Assembly (NCBI GenBank): GCA_030248215.1
Contig: JASANG010000984.1
Coordinates: 1-64,000 of the forward strand
DNA: 64,000 bases
Direction: 5' to 3'
Origin: Enoplolaimus lenunculus
Taxonomy: Eukaryota; Nematoda; Enoplea; Enoplida; Thoracostomopsidae
Each line of letters opens with the position of its first letter. The first letter of the stretch is position 1. The notes below the pieces were generated by a model that ran no database searches, was not told the origin of the DNA, and worked only from the letters and a program-made list of their open reading frames with translations. Positions 60,205 through 64,000 of the stretch are shown piece after piece. A program made the position numbers and the translations under genes.

Positions 60205-60292
60205 ATTTTATATCATTTTAAATTTTTGTAAGAATTCGAATTGAAGAAAACAGAAAATACCTGAAACGATCACCAAAAGGAAGCAAATCTAC

Positions 60293-60535
60293 ACAGTAAA
60301 AAAAACTGGTGAGTCCAATTGACTCTTTCCGAAATAGGCTTTTGCGGACTACACAAACTGAGTCAAAGTCGACTCGCCAGAGTCAAATTCTACTCGCCAG
60401 AGTCAAATTCGACTCACCGAGCGACTCAGTTAGTTGAGTTTGACTCTGACGGAGTCGAATTTTGACTCAATTTGTGTAGTCCGGAAAAGCCTATTTCGGA
60501 GAGAGTCAATTTGACTCACCACTTTTTGCAGTGTA
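60293..60535. mobile_element. Foldback element of the GAGTCAAA type
   Basis: CACAGTAAAAAAAACTGGTGAG to CCACTTTTTGCAGTG-TA. Longer than other copies because a CTCGCCAGAGTCAAATTC block is doubled. Confidence 0.85.
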
Positions 60536-60645
60536 ATGAAAACATTTGATGACGTTTTCATGACAAATTTCATGTTCTTGCAACCCATTCTTGTCTATTT
60601 TGCAATACGGGCTGGTATAGCCAATCCCGCTCTTACAAAATTTGG

Positions 60646-60926
60646 ATTTGTGAAGAACAGGGGCGTAACAGTATTATAAGCATATATATTTCTAATGTTA
60701 AGCCTAAGCGTAAAATGAACATATTCCTAATCCTAAGCCTAAGCCTAAGCCTATGTGTAAAAATGATTATATTTCTAAGCCTAAAGCCAAAGCCTAAGCC
60801 TAAGTTTAAGAATGAGCATATTCCTAAGCCTTAAGCCTAAGCCAAGCAAAAAAGTTAGTCTAAAGCTTAAAATTACTCTATTGCAGTCCCACAAAAAACG
60901 TTCTGCTTCTAATCTTTACATAGGCC
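60646..60926 (+). mobile_element. TTAGGC-core hAT-like element
   Basis: TGTGAAGAACAGGGGCGTAAC start, several CCTAAG blocks, ending TCTTTACATAGGCC. It lies upstream of the unknown gene. Confidence 0.83.
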
Positions 60927-61206
60927 GAAAATTTTTATCTCGTTAGTATGGGTCGCTGAAATCCCTTCTATGCCTCTCCTGAAAATTTTTTAGCCCCCCT
61001 AGCAATGTGAGCTGGTTAAGGATCTGTTGCATCGTTGAGACATCAATATCACATAAATAGATTTCGTGGATGTCCTATGACAAAAATATTTTTGAAACCA
61101 TTGGCTAATTCCCTCTGTTGGGTGTCGTCAGCTTTGACCTGAGACTGCAACAGAGCACAAGTTTTAATCGAAATACCCAAGCTACCCAAAAATACCGCAG
61201 TATATG

Positions 61207-61373
61207 CGGGTCCGTAGCCAGCTCACCTTGCTAGGGGGAGCAAATATTTTTCAGGAGGGACATTCAAGGGTTTTCAATGACTTACAAGAAAGATTGAAAA
61301 TGTTCTTGGGGGGTGCATAATTTTTCCAGGGGGGGGCTGAGCGCCCCTGGCCAGCTCTTGGCTACGAGCCCAA
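61207..61373. mobile_element. Short element with GGGTCCGTAGCCAG / CTTGGCTACGAGCCC ends
   Basis: Inverted ends built on GTAGCCA, with C/G-run interior. Fragments of the same family at 7562-7680, 24190-24310 and near 3350 and 16230. Confidence 0.6.
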
Positions 61374-61767
61374 GCATATGTTATTAACATTAATATGGGC
61401 TTCTGAATTCAAAGCTTTTTAAACTTGTTCAATAAATGAACCCGATATAAAGAATAAACTGGTTAGAAACAAGGCGTTACCTAAATAAAGATTACAAAAT
61501 CAATAGATACAGTAGATTGAACGCTATTCAAGTCGTCAAAACTGCTAACAGGCATTGTAAATACTGTATATTTGAAACCAGCTAACCTAAATCTACCAAA
61601 CAATGCATTGATTTTAGCATTATGGTATAGTAGCTATAGTAACTAATACAACTGGATACCACCATCTCTAGGCAAATAGGCTTACACTGCCTAAAACTTT
61701 ATAGATTTGGCCTTTTATTGTGTTTATGCTTTAAAGAAAACAAAAAATTTATAGGTAAATGGCATAC

Positions 61768-62218
61768 TGTAGGGACTTGAATAAGAAGGGAAAGGGTAAT
61801 AAGAATGAAGTCCCCATTTTGAGTCCCAATCAATAAGAGTCCGTATCCGTATTAAGAGTCCGTAAGCGGATAGAGTCCATAAACCCTAATTAGATTCCAT
61901 AAATGTCAATTATCCCTAAATGTAGCGCATGAATGACTAAAGGACCAAATAAAGTTGAGTTCGAAACCATAAAGGTACTTAAGTTTTGCAAGCGATTCCT
62001 AAGTATAACCTTGCATTATCGCTCAAGCAATGGACACAAGGCAAATAAACGTTTAATTCGACGGCTTGTTGCAATACCGAATTTATGTCAATAACGCAGG
62101 GCGGCGGAGGACTTGTTGAAAATGAATAACAGTCCGTAACCGAATAACAAGGTGGGGTGCCATCTCGATAGGCCAAATAAATATCAGCCCCCCTCTTATT
62201 CGGGTTACTACAGTACGG
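61768..62218. mobile_element. Mariner-like element, complete
   Basis: TACTGTAGGGACTTGAATAAG to CTTATTCGGGTTACTACAGTA, about 450 bp, with no transposase frame. It is the best uninterrupted reference copy of this family in the window. Confidence 0.8.
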
Positions 62219-62340
62219 TGTAGTAAGGATTATTTAAAACTGGGGTTACGTTGTAATGAAATAGCAGGCAGAGTTTGTTACAAAGTGCAAAATACATCTG
62301 AAGCTTTTCGCCAAGAAATCCTAAACTGGATGACTGTTTG

Positions 62341-62550
62341 GGCTAATGTAAAGAACAGGGGCGAAACAGCGTTATAAGCATATTAATAAGCTTAAGCCTA
62401 AGCCTAAGTATAAGCGTAAAAATGAGCATATTCCTAAGCCTAAGCCTAAGCCTAAGCCCAAGCCAATCAAAAAAATTAGTCTACAGCTTACAGCTTACTC
62501 TTTTCTAGTTCCACAGAAAAACCGTCCGGCCCTGATCTTTGCATGGCGCC
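62341..62550 (+). mobile_element. TTAGGC-core hAT-like element
   Basis: GGCTAATGTAAAGAACAGGG to ATCTTTGCATGGCGCC, flanked by ACTGTTTG and ACGGTTTG (7 of 8). Confidence 0.9.
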
Positions 62551-62972
62551 ACGGTTTGAAACTCCCAGTGACGGTTTGAAACATATATGGCACCACTCTT
62601 TTGGATTACCTTTTTGGGGGGAGGTGTGTTCGCTGTGGTACATCACAATAAGGTATGCTAAATTGATAAAAAGTACTTAAACTATAGGTTTGGCTTAAAA
62701 CTCGGTGAATTTTAACCGTAAACAGACAAAGAGTCGATGCTGAAAACGTTTAGGCAAAATGCTAACCAAAATTAAAACAATGCTAATATGACTTGGCTGG
62801 GTTTACAAATACGTGACTTAAGTTTGATTTTGACTCTAAGGTCGGCAGTATACGTTTATAGTTTTGTACAATTTTCACTTAACTCAAAGCTGATTAATAA
62901 AAATTTCTGCTTGCCAGATTATATAATATTCGATTTTGCCACGATCGGGCAGTATTTTTGAGCTTAAACCTG

Positions 62973-63162
62973 CATTGTAAAAAACTGGTGAGTCAAATTG
63001 ACTTTCTCCGAAATAGGCTTTTCCGACCTATACATACAGGAGTCAAATTCCCGAGTCAAATTCGACTCACTGAGCAACGCGTATATCAGCTGATTAAAGG
63101 TTTGTGCAGTCCGGAAAAACCTATTTCTGAGAGAGTCAATTTGACTCACCATTTTTTGCAGT
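62973..63162. mobile_element. Foldback element of the GAGTCAAA type
   Basis: CATTGTAAAAAACTGGTGAG to CCATTTTTTGCAG, with a shortened centre. Confidence 0.83.
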
Positions 63163-63439
63163 TTGACGGTGCAGCAAGGAAATGAAGTTAACCAGAAAAT
63201 GCACTTCTATAGAAATGGGACATCACTTTTGCTTGCCAGAAAGCTGAAGGATATTTTTACTATTTTTGAACTTCTTGTCTTGACTCTACAGTGCGCATAT
63301 AACCGAGGCAAATAGCTATAGACTGCAAAATGCCCTTTTGTAGAAATTTCCGATAAAGTTTAACTCTAATTCATAACTCGACTTAAGTCAGAGATCGACT
63401 TTCACGTTGTGTCTTTGCAACCCAGTCCGTATTATGTAC

Positions 63440-63694
63440 ACTGTTAAATCCCAGTGAGTTGATTTGAACTCACAATGAGTTGAATCACTCAGTCGGAATT
63501 AGGACTTTCAGAACACAGAATTGTGAGTCAATAAAGCTCACTCTGCGTTAATAATACAACTCACCAGGAATCAATTGAACTTAGAGTGGGAATCAAGATA
63601 ACTCAGAGTGAGTTAATGTTTATTGTTATTAACTCAGAAATAACTAACTTTCCAGCTGAGTTGATTAATCAACTCATTAAAATTTACAGTGTAG
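63440..63694. mobile_element. AACTCA foldback element, complete
   Basis: TA-CACTGTTAAATCCCAGTGAG to CATTAAAATTTACAGTG-TA, about 250 bp, with internal AACTCACAATGAGTTGAATC palindromes. Reference copy for the family. Confidence 0.83.
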
Positions 63695-64000
63695 CCTTTA
63701 GGTAGTAGAGAGTGGGTTTCAGAAACTTGACATTAGACAATAAATCACGGTAAAGAATTTAACTTAAAGTGTTTTAGCTTTGATTAAAGTCTAAGGTTTT
63801 TAGGCATTTTAATTTTCATAAATAATACACTCTACTTAAAATACTATAGTTAGTATAATGTAAATATGTAAAACTTACTGCTGTCGTTTCCTGATTAATT
63901 AAGTAAATGTAAAGCTCAAAATTTTGTGTTTGTTTAAAATTAAGTAAAACTTGGCCAAGCTTAATTCGGAAACAGTTTTACTTAACTTTAAGTATATTTT

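Overview
This is a eukaryotic, AT-rich, intron-containing window from an animal, with no bacterial-style gene arrangement. Three spliced genes can be read through by joining exons at GT/AG sites with matching phase. They are the Joubert-syndrome protein jouberin (AHI1, minus strand, 6304-25162, 19 exons), an ezrin/radixin/moesin (ERM) gene (plus strand, 28826-44237, 15 exons), and an unrecognised 808-residue protein (minus strand, 51650-60204, 8 exons). AHI1 implies an organism with cilia. The ERM sequence looks like an invertebrate, protostome-type single ERM. The species cannot be named. The hexamer TTAGGC, which is the telomere motif of nematodes, is the core of the commonest dispersed repeat here, but that alone does not prove a nematode.

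Layout: 1-6300 is repeats only, led by a 1.5-kb array of a 36-bp unit. Positions 6304-25162 hold AHI1, whose introns are crowded with short non-autonomous DNA transposons. Positions 25163-28825 are the space between the divergent AHI1 and ERM start codons and carry a nested pair of elements. The ERM gene (28826-44237) is nearly free of these elements, although its introns contain tandem repeats, a foldback palindrome and tRNA-like sequence. Positions 44238-51649 separate the convergent ERM and unknown genes. The unknown gene (51650-60204) again has element-filled introns. Positions 60205-64000 are repeats.

The most striking feature is a family of about 35 dispersed elements, usually 140-280 bp. 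They have inverted termini resembling GGCC(C/A)ATGTA(A/T)AGA(A/T)CAGGG, 8-bp target-site duplications and a core of TTAGGC/GCCTAA hexamers. They are concentrated in the introns of AHI1 and of the unknown gene. About half of the intronic copies lie within about 50 bp of an exon, and they are biased in orientation within AHI1. Their sense strand carries sequences resembling both 5' and 3' splice sites. In one case the target duplication contains the splice donor itself. Several other short-element families were also found: two TA-flanked foldback types, a mariner-like family, a TTAA-flanked piggyBac-like family and others. Many are nested in one another. One foldback element supplies a splice donor and the last exon bases of the unknown gene. 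No transposase, reverse transcriptase or virus-like gene was seen.
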